A stretch of DNA of 38,372 bases, taken from an uncultured Collinsella sp. (GTDB lineage: Bacteria; Actinomycetota; Coriobacteriia; Coriobacteriales; Coriobacteriaceae). The stretch is from contig CAUHFS010000020.1 in the NCBI GenBank assembly GCA_959605475.1, forward strand, positions 1 through 38,372, written 5' to 3'. A model generated the notes under the pieces. That model had not been told where the DNA came from, ran no database searches, and worked only from the letters and a program-made list of their open reading frames with translations. Positions 1 through 9,382 of this stretch are shown piece by piece. Every line of letters begins with the position of its first letter. The stretch's first letter is position 1. A program made the position numbers and the translations under genes.

Positions 1-9
1 GCCGTTAGC

Positions 10-1290
<1,281 letters not shown>

Positions 1291-1357
1291 GATTGTCCTT
1301 TCAAAAACGTGTCCCAGCGACCGTTACCATTCCGCCGGGCTCTCTATGCAAGGGCAC

Positions 1358-1363
1358 ATCATA
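1358..1363 (-). promoter_or_regulatory. candidate -10 element for metK
   Basis: On the minus strand this reads TATGAT, about 70 bases upstream of the metK start. No convincing -35 hexamer lies 16-18 bases further upstream (GTGTGA is the nearest), so the call is weak. Confidence 0.3.
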
Positions 1364-1399
1364 GCGCGTAAATCAAACATTCACACCCTTTCCGCACCT

Positions 1400-1489
1400 A
1401 CTCATTGGGGACAGACTTAAATGACCAGCCTTGGCTAAGTGCCGACAGGTTGCCCAAAGACTGATCATTTAAGTCTGTCCCCAATGAGT
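1400..1489. repeat. long inverted repeat, element 1 (25-bp perfect arms)
   Basis: Arms at 1400-1424 and 1465-1489 are perfect reverse complements over 25 bases and are separated by a 40-base loop. The arm contains the core TTGGGGACAGACTTAAATGA. The element sits between the divergent metK and gltX genes, upstream of both. From memory, the GGGGACAGACTT core resembles termini of elements associated with REP-associated tyrosine transposases (Y1 family). No transposase is present here, so it would be a non-autonomous copy. Confidence 0.85.
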
Positions 1490-1502
1490 GGGTCGGTGCC
1501 CT

Positions 1503-1533
1503 TTGTGCGGAGGTTGCTTTGATGCTTTATACT
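1503..1533 (+). promoter_or_regulatory. candidate gltX promoter
   Basis: A good -10 hexamer TATACT lies at 1528-1533, with a weak TTGTGC at 1503-1508 as the -35 (19-base spacing). Transcription would begin near 1540. That leaves the upstream ATG at 1535 outside the mRNA and supports translation from 1574. Confidence 0.4.
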
Positions 1534-1573
1534 GATGCAGTTAGACATCCATCCTGCAATCGAGGAGATTTCC

Positions 1574-3049
1574 ATGGCATCAGACGTTCGCGTCCGCTTT
1601 GCACCCTCACCGACGGGCAAGCTGCACATCGGCGGCGCCCGCACCGCTATCTATAACTGGGCTTTCGCCCGTGCAAACGGCGGCACGTTCATCCTGCGCA
1701 TCGACGACACCGATCCCACCCGCTCCACCGACGAGAACACGCAGATCATCTTGCGCGCCATGCGTTGGCTGGGCTTGGACTGGGACGAGGGTCCCGAGGT
1801 GGGCGGCGACTTTGGCCCCTACGCCCAGACCGAGCGCTTGGACCTGTACAAGCAGGCCGCCCAGAAGCTCTGGGACGAGGGCAAGGCCTATCCCTGCTTC
1901 TGCACCAAGGAGCAGCTCGACGCCGACCGCAAGGCCGCGCAAGAGCGCAAGGACCCCTTCCAGGGTTATCAGCGCCGTTGCCGCGATCTTGATCCCGAGG
2001 AGGCCCGCCGCCGCATCGAGGCCGGCGAGTCCTACGTCCTGCGCATCAAGGTGCCCGAGGACCGCGGAGACGTCGTCATCCACGACGCCGTCCACGGCGA
2101 GGTGACCTTCGACGCCAAGGAGCTCGACGACTTTGTCATCTTCCGCTCCGATGGCACGCCCACGTACAACTTTGCGACCGTCGTCGACGACGCCATGATG
2201 AAGATCACCCATGTCATCCGCGGCGACGACCACCTCTCCAACACCCCGCGCCAGGTCATGGTCTACGAGGCCCTCGGCGCGCCCGTGCCCACGTTCGCCC
2301 ACATCTCCATGATTCTGGGCGCCGACGGCAAGAAGCTCTCCAAGCGCCACGGCGCCACCTCAGTAGAGGAGTACCGCGACGCCGGCTACCTGTCCGACGC
2401 TTTCGTCAACTATCTGGCGCTGCTCGGCTGGTCGCTTGACGGCGAGACCACGATCATCCCGCGCGATGTCCTGGCCAGCAAGTTCTCACTCGACCGCATC
2501 TCCAAGAACCCGGCGACCTTCGACCCCAAGAAGCTCGACTGGGTCAATGCCGAGTACATCAACGGCATGTCCGATGCCCAGTTTGCCGACGAGATCATGG
2601 TCCCCGAGCTGCACGAGGCGGGTCTCATCGAGGGCAACGTCGAGTACGGCGAGGACTGGATTGACGCACTCGCTGCCATCGTCAAGCCGCGCACCAAGAT
2701 GCCAGCCGACGCCGTGACCGTCGCCGCTCCCATCTTTGCTACGGCCGAGACGCTCGAGTATGATGAGAAATCCGTTAACAAGGGCCTGGCCAAGGAAGGC
2801 ATGGGCGCCATCCTGGACGTCGCCAAGGCCGCGCTCGAGGGCGTGGACGAGTGGACAGCCGCGAACATCGACGCCGCGCTTGAGCCGCTGCCCGAGCAGA
2901 TGGACCTCAAGAAGCGCGTGGTGTTCCAGGCCGTGCGCGTCGCCGTTTGCGGCAACATGGTGAGCCCTCCGCTGGGCGAGACCATGGCGCTCGTCGGCTG
3001 CGATGACTGCCTGGCACGCATCGACCGCGCCCGCACGATGGCGCTGTAG
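1574..3049 (+). CDS. gltX: glutamyl-tRNA synthetase
   Basis: This class I aminoacyl-tRNA synthetase charges tRNA-Glu with glutamate using ATP. The product has 491 residues, normal for the family. The Rossmann-fold signature HIGG is at residues 18-21, following FAPSPTG, and the KMSKS-equivalent KLSKR is at 254-258. The C-terminal half is the anticodon-binding region. I chose the ATG at 1574 because GAGGAGA at 1562-1568 is ideally spaced and because the conserved family N-terminus starts just after it. An in-frame ATG at 1535 would add 13 residues without a ribosome site. A strong terminator follows. The sequence alone does not say whether the enzyme is discriminating or also charges tRNA-Gln. 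Confidence 0.97.
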   Translation: MASDVRVRFAPSPTGKLHIGGARTAIYNWAFARANGGTFILRIDDTDPTRSTDENTQIILRAMRWLGLDWDEGPEVGGDFGPYAQTERLDLYKQAAQKLWDEGKAYPCFCTKEQLDADRKAAQERKDPFQGYQRRCRDLDPEEARRRIEAGESYVLRIKVPEDRGDVVIHDAVHGEVTFDAKELDDFVIFRSDGTPTYNFATVVDDAMMKITHVIRGDDHLSNTPRQVMVYEALGAPVPTFAHISMILGADGKKLSKRHGATSVEEYRDAGYLSDAFVNYLALLGWSLDGETTIIPRDVLASKFSLDRISKNPATFDPKKLDWVNAEYINGMSDAQFADEIMVPELHEAGLIEGNVEYGEDWIDALAAIVKPRTKMPADAVTVAAPIFATAETLEYDEKSVNKGLAKEGMGAILDVAKAALEGVDEWTAANIDAALEPLPEQMDLKKRVVFQAVRVAVCGNMVSPPLGETMALVGCDDCLARIDRARTMAL

Positions 3050-3072
3050 CAGCTGCGCAAACGTATGTATTC

Positions 3073-3106
3073 GAGCCCCGTTCACCCCGAGCGGGGCTCT
3101 TGTTTC
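3073..3106 (+). terminator. rho-independent terminator after gltX
   Basis: An 8-bp GC-rich stem (GAGCCCCG at 3073-3080, CGGGGCTC at 3092-3099) with an 11-base loop is followed by TTGTTT. It lies 24 bases past the gltX stop. Confidence 0.8.
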
Positions 3107-3126
3107 TGTACCGATGAGTGGGTTGC

Positions 3127-3228
3127 TGGGACAAAATAATCAGTGGTGTTTGTCCCGTGTTCGAGCGACGCAACAAGCTCGACACTCGTATCGGCCATGG
3201 GACAAACACTACTGATTATTTTGTCCCA
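3127..3228. repeat. long inverted repeat, element 2 (30-bp arms, one mismatch)
   Basis: Arms at 3127-3156 and 3199-3228 are reverse complements over 30 bases with one mismatch, which would be a G-U pair in the plus-strand RNA. The loop is 42 bases and can itself form a small hairpin (CGAGC at 3162-3166 with GCTCG). Each arm begins with TGGGACAAA and ends with TTTGTCCC, so the arm is also partly self-complementary. The element lies between the gltX terminator and priA. Confidence 0.85.
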
Positions 3229-3260
3229 CCCCTTTCAGGTCCGTTCGTTAGAGGTGGTGT

Positions 3261-5714
3261 ATGGCTCAACAACTGTCGCTGTTTGGTTCACCGGAACCGG
3301 AGGAGGCTCTGGTGAAGCTCATGCCTGCCGCTGCCTCGGCTCAGCCTAAGCCTGCACCTGAGCCCATCGCTGCCTACGCGAGCGTGGTTCTCGACATTCC
3401 TACCCGAGCGCTGTCCGAGCCATTCGCCTACGGCATTCCCGAGTCCCTTGCCAACGAGGCCCAGGTCGGATCGACGGTCCTGGTCCACTTTGGCAACCGT
3501 GCCGCCGCAGGCTACATCGTCGATATTGCGCCCGAGCTGGGCGACCTGCAAGGCAACAACGCCCTTGACCTTTCGCGCATCAAGCCTGTCGAAGCCATCC
3601 TCAGCAAACCGCTCTTTGCCGCCGAGGCTGCACGCATTGCGCGCTGGATGAGCCGCGAGTATGTCGCGACGCTTTCCGAGTGCCTGCGCCTGTTTTTGCC
3701 ACCGGGCGGCAGCCCGCGTGTGGTCAAGGGCGACGACGGCGTGTGGACGGTTGAACGTCCAGCCGTCAAACCCATCCAAAACCGCTGGGTGATGCTTACG
3801 CCCGAAGGCTTTGACTACACGCCACCCAAGACCGCGGTCCGCCAGCGCCAACTCATCGAGGCGCTCCAGTGCGGACCGGTCACGACGCGCGACCTCAACC
3901 TTCTCTATAACAGCATGTCGGCGACCATCAAGGCGCTCGAAAAACGCGGCGTTGTGGTGGTGGAAGAGCGCCGCGCCTGGCGTGGCTGCGGCGAGCAGAC
4001 CACGCTGTCCTCGGCAAGCGGCAAAGCGCCGGTCTCCCTTACCAGTGGCCAGCAACAGGCACTCGCGCAGATTGAGCGCGCCCGTCTGGACGCTCATGGC
4101 GACGTGGTGCTGGTCGACGGCGTCACCGGCTCCGGCAAAACCGAGGTTTACCTCTCCGCCATCGAGCGCGTGCTCGCAGCCGGTCGCTCGGCCTGCGTGC
4201 TGGTGCCCGAGATTTCGCTGACGGCCCAGACCGTCGGCCGCTTCCGTTCGCGCTTTGGCGAGACGGTCGCCGTGTTCCATTCGCGGCTTTCGGCCGGCGA
4301 GCGCCTGGACCAGTGGGATATGGTTGCCAGCGGTGCGGCCCGCGTGGTCGTCGGCGCACGTTCGGCGCTCTTTTGCCCGCTTGGCGACCTGGGCCTCATC
4401 ATCATTGACGAGGAGCACGAGACCAGCTACAAGCAGGGGTCCAGTCCGCGCTACCACGCGCGCGAGGTGGCGGCCGAGATGGCGCGGCGCTACCGCTGCC
4501 CGCTCGTGTTGGGCTCCGCCACGCCCTCGGCCGAGGCCCTCGACCACTGCCGCCGTGGAACGTATAACGGCACCACTTGGACGCGCGTCGAGATGCCCGA
4601 GCGCCCGGGACACGCCGTGCTGCCCGAGGTCCGCATTGCCGACCTGCGCCGCGAGTTTTCGCACGGTAGCCGTTCAATGTTCTCTAAACCGCTGATGGAA
4701 GGTTTGGAGCGCGTTGTAGAGCACCGCGAGAAGGCCGTGCTGCTGCATAACCGCCGTGGCTTTGCGCCGTTCCTGATGTGTCGCGAGTGCGGCTGCGTTC
4801 CCACCTGCAACCACTGCTCCACCGCGCTTACGTATCACGAGCGCACGCACACGCTGCAATGTCACACATGCGGTTCGTCTTGGCGCGTGCAGCCGCATCC
4901 CGCGCCCACGAGCCGTTGCCCCAAATGTGGCAGTCGCTACCTGGCAAAAATGGGCCTGGGCACGCAGCAGATCGAGGACGCACTGCACCAGTTGCTTCCC
5001 GAGGACGTCGCCATTATTCGCATGGATGCCGATTCCACGCGTGGCAAGGATGCGCACAAAAAGCTGCTCGAGCAGTTCGATGCGGCGGATTGCGCCGTGT
5101 TGCTGGGCACCCAGATGATCGCCAAAGGCCTTGACTTTCCCGAGGTCACGCTCGTGGGTGTGGTCAATGCTGACTTCGCCCTCAAGCTGCCGGATTTCCG
5201 CGCAGGGGAGCGCGCCTACGATTTGCTTGAGCAGGTCGCCGGTCGCGCCGGTCGCGGCGATCGCCCTGGCGAGGTCATCATCCAGACGTATCTACCCGAG
5301 GATCCGGTCATTCGCGCCGTCGCCGAGCACGATCGCTCGATCTTTACCGACTACGACCTGGACCAGCGTCGCGACGCGCTGTACCCGCCGTTTGTGCGCC
5401 TGGTCAACATCTTGGTGTGGTCGGCGAACCGAGACGACGCGCAGGACTACATCGGGCGTATCGCAAAGCTTCTTAAGCGCCGCTGGCATGCCGCCGCGCC
5501 CGATTTTTTGCGGGCGGGGAGTGCCGTGCCGCAGGTGCTGGGTCCGGCTTCGTGTGTAATCGAGAGAGCCAAGGACCGTTACCGCTTCCATCTGCTTGTG
5601 AAGTCGCCCGTGGGGTACCATGTTTCTGATGATATCGACGCCTGCCTCAAAGAGGTGGGCTCCGTGCGCGGCGTGAGCGTGAGCGTTGACGTCGACGCTT
5701 ATGATTTGATGTAA
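3261..5714 (+). CDS. priA: primosomal protein N' (replication restart helicase PriA)
   Basis: PriA is a superfamily 2 DNA helicase that recognises stalled forks and reloads the replisome. The product has 817 residues. After an N-terminal DNA-binding region come Walker A GVTGSGKT at 287-294 (Lys293) and the DEEH box at 383-386. The zinc-binding insert has eight cysteines at 507, 510, 516, 519, 534, 537, 553 and 556. The C-terminal helicase lobe contains GRAGRG. About 30 residues at the N-terminus are rich in Ala and Pro and precede the conserved domain. The start at 3261 has AGAGGTGG upstream. def follows 12 bases after the stop, so the two are probably cotranscribed. Confidence 0.96.
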   Translation: MAQQLSLFGSPEPEEALVKLMPAAASAQPKPAPEPIAAYASVVLDIPTRALSEPFAYGIPESLANEAQVGSTVLVHFGNRAAAGYIVDIAPELGDLQGNNALDLSRIKPVEAILSKPLFAAEAARIARWMSREYVATLSECLRLFLPPGGSPRVVKGDDGVWTVERPAVKPIQNRWVMLTPEGFDYTPPKTAVRQRQLIEALQCGPVTTRDLNLLYNSMSATIKALEKRGVVVVEERRAWRGCGEQTTLSSASGKAPVSLTSGQQQALAQIERARLDAHGDVVLVDGVTGSGKTEVYLSAIERVLAAGRSACVLVPEISLTAQTVGRFRSRFGETVAVFHSRLSAGERLDQWDMVASGAARVVVGARSALFCPLGDLGLIIIDEEHETSYKQGSSPRYHAREVAAEMARRYRCPLVLGSATPSAEALDHCRRGTYNGTTWTRVEMPERPGHAVLPEVRIADLRREFSHGSRSMFSKPLMEGLERVVEHREKAVLLHNRRGFAPFLMCRECGCVPTCNHCSTALTYHERTHTLQCHTCGSSWRVQPHPAPTSRCPKCGSRYLAKMGLGTQQIEDALHQLLPEDVAIIRMDADSTRGKDAHKKLLEQFDAADCAVLLGTQMIAKGLDFPEVTLVGVVNADFALKLPDFRAGERAYDLLEQVAGRAGRGDRPGEVIIQTYLPEDPVIRAVAEHDRSIFTDYDLDQRRDALYPPFVRLVNILVWSANRDDAQDYIGRIAKLLKRRWHAAAPDFLRAGSAVPQVLGPASCVIERAKDRYRFHLLVKSPVGYHVSDDIDACLKEVGSVRGVSVSVDVDAYDLM

Positions 5715-5732
5715 CAACCCGAAAGGATGGCC

Positions 5733-6269
5733 ATGGAAGCCAACGGAATCGTACTGTCGCCCGACCCTCGTCTGCGCCAGGAGTGCGCCGTCATCGAGGA
5801 GATCACCCCGGCGATCGAGGCGCTTGCCGAGAAGATGAAGAAGATGATGTTCGACAACGGCGGTTGCGGCCTTGCTGCCCCGCAGATCGGTGAGCTCATC
5901 CAGCTCGTCACCATCGACTGCGACTACACCGACAAGAACGACTATGACCCGTACGTGCTCATCAACCCCGTGATCGTGGAGCAGAGCGACCATCTGGTGC
6001 CGTTTAGCGAGGGCTGCCTGTCCATCCCTGGCATTAGCTGCGAGATCGAGCGTCCCGACCATGTCGTCGTCGAGGCGTACGACTTGGACGCAAACCTGAT
6101 TCGCTATGAGGCTTCGGGCGATCTGTTCTGCGTGTGCCTGCAGCACGAGATTGATCACCTGCATGGCAACACCATGTTCGAGCGACTGAAGCCGATGCAG
6201 AGGATCAAGGCAGTCAAGGAGTACCAGGACGCCCTGGCCCGCGGCGCTCGACCGGGCGAGACGGAGTAG
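5733..6269 (+). CDS. def: peptide deformylase
   Basis: This metallohydrolase removes the formyl group from the N-terminal methionine of new proteins. It has 178 residues, a normal size. All three family motifs are present: GCGLAAPQ at 44-51, EGCLSIPG at 93-100 (metal ligand Cys95) and HEIDH at 138-142 (two metal-binding His and the catalytic Glu). The ATG at 5727 overlaps the ribosome site GAAAGGA (5721-5727), so I take the ATG at 5733. The gene follows priA closely. The next gene, fmt, performs the opposite formylation step, a common pairing, but here the two are split by inverted repeat element 3 and about 330 bases. Confidence 0.96.
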   Translation: MEANGIVLSPDPRLRQECAVIEEITPAIEALAEKMKKMMFDNGGCGLAAPQIGELIQLVTIDCDYTDKNDYDPYVLINPVIVEQSDHLVPFSEGCLSIPGISCEIERPDHVVVEAYDLDANLIRYEASGDLFCVCLQHEIDHLHGNTMFERLKPMQRIKAVKEYQDALARGARPGETE

Positions 6270-6277
6270 GTCCCACC

Positions 6278-6379
6278 GTCCCCGGTGCTGAGCGCCCACA
6301 TATCATCCCGTGCTCAAACATTCTCGCTTCGCTGCGAAACTGCGCGCGGGACGATATGTGGGCGCTCAGCACCGGGGAC
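6278..6379. repeat. long inverted repeat, element 3 (33-bp arms, one mismatch)
   Basis: Arms at 6278-6310 and 6347-6379 are reverse complements over 33 bases with a single mismatch, separated by a 36-base loop that contains TTCGC-T-GCGAA. The outer end reads GTCCCCGG, the inner end ATCCCG. It begins nine bases after the def stop. The remaining bases to fmt (6380-6598) contain no gene that I can support; the last part carries the fmt ribosome site GAGAGGAG. Confidence 0.85.
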
Positions 6380-6598
6380 TGCGTTGTTCTGGCTCGGTTC
6401 GCCCGGGTGCCGTTGGGCCAGGGATGGGCGTCTTTGCTGATAGGACTTTGTTGAGAGGGAGCTGCTTTCATGCGGCTCTTTCTTTGTTTTTGGGTATATT
6501 TGTTCTTGTTGAATTGTTCTTGCGGCTGGGCGCGCATGCGGCCTGGAACGCTTCTTTTGTAGCCGTCTCGGCTCGTTATTGAGAGGAGACTAACTTTT

Positions 6599-7519
6599 AT
6601 GCGTATTGTGTTTATGGGTACGCCTGATTTTGCTGTGCCTTCGTTGACTTCGCTTGTTGAGGCTGGGAACGAGATTGCGCTTGTTGTTACTCGTCCTGAT
6701 GCTGTTCGTGGGCGTGGTAAGAAGCTTGAGCCTTCTCCTGTTAAGGCCAAGGCGCTTGAGCTGGGGTTGCCGGTTGTTGAGGCTAATCGTATGACGCCTG
6801 AGGTTGTTGAGGTGCTCCAGGCTGCCCAGGCTGATATTTTCTGTGTGGCTGCCTATGGTTGCATTTTGCCCGATGAGGTGCTGCATATGGCGCCGCTTGG
6901 TATTGTGAATGTTCATGCGTCCTTGCTGCCTCGTTGGCGCGGCGCGGCTCCCATTCAACGTGCGATTCTCGCTGGTGATGAGGTTGCTGGCGTTTCTATC
7001 ATGCGCATTGGGCACGGCGTGGATACTGGTGCTTATTGTGCTCAGGCTTCCACGTTGGTTTCCGGTAAGCATGCTGAGGCGCTGACCATGGAGCTTGGTG
7101 AGCTTGGCGGCAAACTGCTGGCTGATACGCTTCCTTCTCTTGCCGATGGCACCGCCGTGTGGACTGAACAGGATGAGGCGCTCGTCACCCATGCTGCCAA
7201 GATTTCCAAGCAGGAGATGCGCTTGGATCCGCAGATGGCGGCGCTTGATTGCGTGCGTCATGTGCTGGCTTCGTCCGATACCGCGCCTGCTCGTTGCGTG
7301 ATTGCCGGCAAGACCGTGCGTGTGCTCGATGCTGCGGCGGCTGATGTGTCGCTCGGCGAGGGTCAGGTTCTCGTTAAGGCCAAGCGTGTTTACCTGGGCC
7401 TTTCTGATGGCTCGGTTGAACTGCTCGAGGTTAAGCCTGATGGCAAGCGTGCTATGACTGCTTCTGCTTGGGCTGCTGGCCTGCAGGGTGCCGATCTTAT
7501 CTGGAGTGTTTTGTCATGA
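6599..7519 (+). CDS. fmt: methionyl-tRNA formyltransferase
   Basis: Fmt transfers a formyl group from 10-formyltetrahydrofolate to initiator Met-tRNA. The product has 306 residues. The catalytic triad is visible as Asn104 and His106 in NVHASLLPRWRG and Asp142 in GVDTG. The C-terminal tRNA-binding domain follows from about residue 205. GAGAGGAG precedes the ATG. The stop overlaps the start of rsmB (ATGA), so the two are translationally coupled. Codon use is odd: the first 100 codons favour T in the third position (GTT, CTT, GCT, CCT), unlike the C-ending codons of priA and def just upstream. Confidence 0.96.
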   Translation: MRIVFMGTPDFAVPSLTSLVEAGNEIALVVTRPDAVRGRGKKLEPSPVKAKALELGLPVVEANRMTPEVVEVLQAAQADIFCVAAYGCILPDEVLHMAPLGIVNVHASLLPRWRGAAPIQRAILAGDEVAGVSIMRIGHGVDTGAYCAQASTLVSGKHAEALTMELGELGGKLLADTLPSLADGTAVWTEQDEALVTHAAKISKQEMRLDPQMAALDCVRHVLASSDTAPARCVIAGKTVRVLDAAAADVSLGEGQVLVKAKRVYLGLSDGSVELLEVKPDGKRAMTASAWAAGLQGADLIWSVLS

Positions 7520-8916
7520 GCAAGCTGTCTCCCGCGCGCAAGCTTGCGCTCGATGTGCTGATGGAGGCCGATCGTCGCGGCATGTATGCGCGCGACGTGC
7601 TGTCCTCTCGCGCATCGGCCAAGGCCATTGACCAGCGCGATTCTGCGTTTGCCGCTCGCCTGGCGCTCGGTGTTGCCGCCACGCAGGGTATTTTGGACGA
7701 GTTGCTCGATCAGTTTCTCGATAAGCCCAAAAAGGTTGCGCCGCGTGTTCGCATGGCGCTTCGTATCTCGGCCTTCGAGATGCTCTATCTGCATACGCCG
7801 GGCCGCGTTGCCGTAAGTCAGGGAGTTGAGCTCGTTCGCAGTGGTGCTAAGTCCGCCGCTGGCTTAGCCAATGCTGTATTGCATAAGGTTGCGGACAATG
7901 TTGAGGACTTTGCTACTGCGTCCGATGTGGATGAGTCTGAGCGACGCTTGGTTCGCCTGTCTCGCCTGATGGGCTTGCCGCGATGGCTGTGCGCTCGCAT
8001 TATAGCATCGTTTGACACGCCAGAGGGTGCGCTTAACTTTGCCGGCAATCTGGCCCCCGCGCCGCTGGCCCTGCATGAGAACGCTTTTGCTTCCAAGCCC
8101 GATCCGTATATCTCGCAGCTCGTCGCACCTGTCTTCCCGGGCTGCCATGCCCCGGTTGATGCCCAGGTTACCGTTGCTTCGGGTGCGTTTGAGCGTGCTG
8201 CCGCGGTGGCATCTGATCTCAACGCGCAACTTATCGCCACAGCTGCCACGCGCCCTGGTTGCTGCCTTGAGATTGGTGCCGGCCGTGGCACCAAGACCTA
8301 TGTGATGATGTGCCAGGCCAAGCGTGCGGGCTATGAGCGTCAGCATACGGCGCTCGATTTGCATGATCGCAAGTGCGACCAGAATCTCGCTCGCCTGCAT
8401 AAGGCAGGTATTCAGGGCGTTCGTACGGTTTCGGGTGATGCTTGCGAGCTTGATGAAGTACTGACGTCGTTTGATGCCATGCTTGGCGAGCCGGTTAAGT
8501 TCGATACGGTCTTTATCGATGCGCCGTGCTCTGGCACCGGAACCATGCGTCGTCATCCCGAGATCCCGTGGCGCCTGACCGAAAAGGATGTGACGGTTGA
8601 GCTGCCCAAGCTGCAGCTTACGATGCTCAAGGAAGCCGCTGCGCGCGTGGCTGCCGGCGGCGAGCTCATCTATGCCACCTGCTCGGTCTTTGAAGAGGAG
8701 AACGCGCAGGTCGTGGATGCCTTCCTGGCTTCTCCCGAGGGCGCCGGCTTTACCGTGGCGCCGCTCTCCGAGGCGCAGATTCTGCAACTCCCCGAGTTCG
8801 ATCAGGCCAAGAAGCTCGTATCCGTACGCCAGAATGATCGAGGCCTCTTCCAAAGCGTGCCGGTAAATGCCGACTCCTACGACGGCCACTTCTGCGCCCG
8901 CCTGGTCCACAAGTAA
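7516..8916 (+). CDS. rsmB: 16S rRNA m5C967 methyltransferase RsmB
   Basis: RsmB methylates C5 of a cytosine in 16S rRNA. The product has 466 residues: an N-terminal NusB-like RNA-binding domain (about 1-140) and a C-terminal SAM-dependent methyltransferase. The two catalytic cysteines are Cys338 in DAPCSG and Cys389 in ATCS. Motif I reads EIGAGRGTKT from residue 252, where the usual form is DLCAAPGGKT, so this copy is divergent at the SAM loop. I chose the ATG at 7516 because it overlaps the fmt stop and begins the conserved N-terminus. An upstream in-frame start at 7468 lies inside fmt and lacks support. Confidence 0.93.
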   Translation: MSKLSPARKLALDVLMEADRRGMYARDVLSSRASAKAIDQRDSAFAARLALGVAATQGILDELLDQFLDKPKKVAPRVRMALRISAFEMLYLHTPGRVAVSQGVELVRSGAKSAAGLANAVLHKVADNVEDFATASDVDESERRLVRLSRLMGLPRWLCARIIASFDTPEGALNFAGNLAPAPLALHENAFASKPDPYISQLVAPVFPGCHAPVDAQVTVASGAFERAAAVASDLNAQLIATAATRPGCCLEIGAGRGTKTYVMMCQAKRAGYERQHTALDLHDRKCDQNLARLHKAGIQGVRTVSGDACELDEVLTSFDAMLGEPVKFDTVFIDAPCSGTGTMRRHPEIPWRLTEKDVTVELPKLQLTMLKEAAARVAAGGELIYATCSVFEEENAQVVDAFLASPEGAGFTVAPLSEAQILQLPEFDQAKKLVSVRQNDRGLFQSVPVNADSYDGHFCARLVHK

Positions 8917-8922
8917 CGACTA

Positions 8923-8989
8923 AGTTGCGGTGAAATAGGGATTGAATAGCGGCTTCTGCCCGCCAAACAGTCCTTATTTCACCGCAACT
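8923..8989. repeat. long inverted repeat, element 4 (22-bp arms, two mismatches)
   Basis: Arms at 8923-8944 and 8968-8989 are reverse complements over 22 bases with two mismatches, both G-U compatible in the plus-strand RNA. The arm core is AGTTGCGGTGAAATA. The 23-base loop can pair GCGG with CCGC. It begins seven bases after the rsmB stop, between convergent rsmB and the fmdB-like gene, and may double as a transcript end. Confidence 0.8.
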
Positions 8990-9017
8990 CATAAGGAAGC
9001 CTGGGCAGCTAAAGAAA

Positions 9018-9049
9018 CAGCCCCGCGATTGGTGTCGGTCGCGGGGCTG
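9018..9049 (-). terminator. terminator of the fmdB-like gene
   Basis: A perfect 10-bp stem CAGCCCCGCG / CGCGGGGCTG with a 12-base loop is followed, on the minus strand, by TTTCTTT. It lies just past the minus-strand stop codon and could also stop rsmB transcripts from the other side. Confidence 0.7.
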
Positions 9050-9057
9050 ATTGGTTT

Positions 9058-9294
9058 CTAGTGGTTATGCGGGCAGTTGGCGCAGCAGCCGCTGGTGGCG
9101 CTGGTGCTGGAGCCGCCGCTTCGCTGGTCGGTGTTGTAGAAGCCGCTGCCCTCAAATTTAATACCGCTGGCCGAGAACGTCTTGGCGGCCGGAGCGCCGC
9201 AGCTGGGGCACACGACCTCGGGAGTCTCGGACATAGGATGCTCAACCTCAAACACGTTGCCGCAGCTCGAGCACTTGTAATCGTAGCGCGCCAT
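9058..9294 (-). CDS. FmdB-family zinc ribbon protein
   Basis: A 78-residue protein whose N-terminus matches the FmdB/CxxC_CxxC_SSSS family: MARYDYKCSSCG with Cys8 and Cys11, then Cys29 and Cys32 forming a four-Cys zinc ribbon. A Gly/Ser-rich stretch follows, and the C-terminus carries an additional CCANCPHNH cluster that may bind metal. The family is widespread and annotated as putative regulatory proteins; its actual function is not established. AAGGAAG upstream of the ATG is a good ribosome site. It stands alone between two convergent or same-strand neighbours and has its own terminator. Confidence 0.85.
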   Translation of the reverse strand: MARYDYKCSSCGNVFEVEHPMSETPEVVCPSCGAPAAKTFSASGIKFEGSGFYNTDQRSGGSSTSATSGCCANCPHNH

Positions 9295-9382
9295 AATACT
9301 TCCTTTTCAGCACAAAGCGGGCAGATTACTCTGCCCGCAAAAATTCAAACGTCTGTAACTGTACCCTATATCGGGCGTTTTA

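Noticed and set aside
1291..1400. SAM riboswitch upstream of metK
   Set aside because: I looked for a four-way junction or other SAM riboswitch core in the short leader and saw none.
3288..4664. 458-codon open frame on the minus strand
   Set aside because: Antisense to priA; Arg/His/Gly-rich shadow.
6310..6582. 90-codon open frame after def with a hydrophobic stretch
   Set aside because: It begins inside inverted repeat element 3 and runs through its right arm. No ribosome site and no recognisable family.
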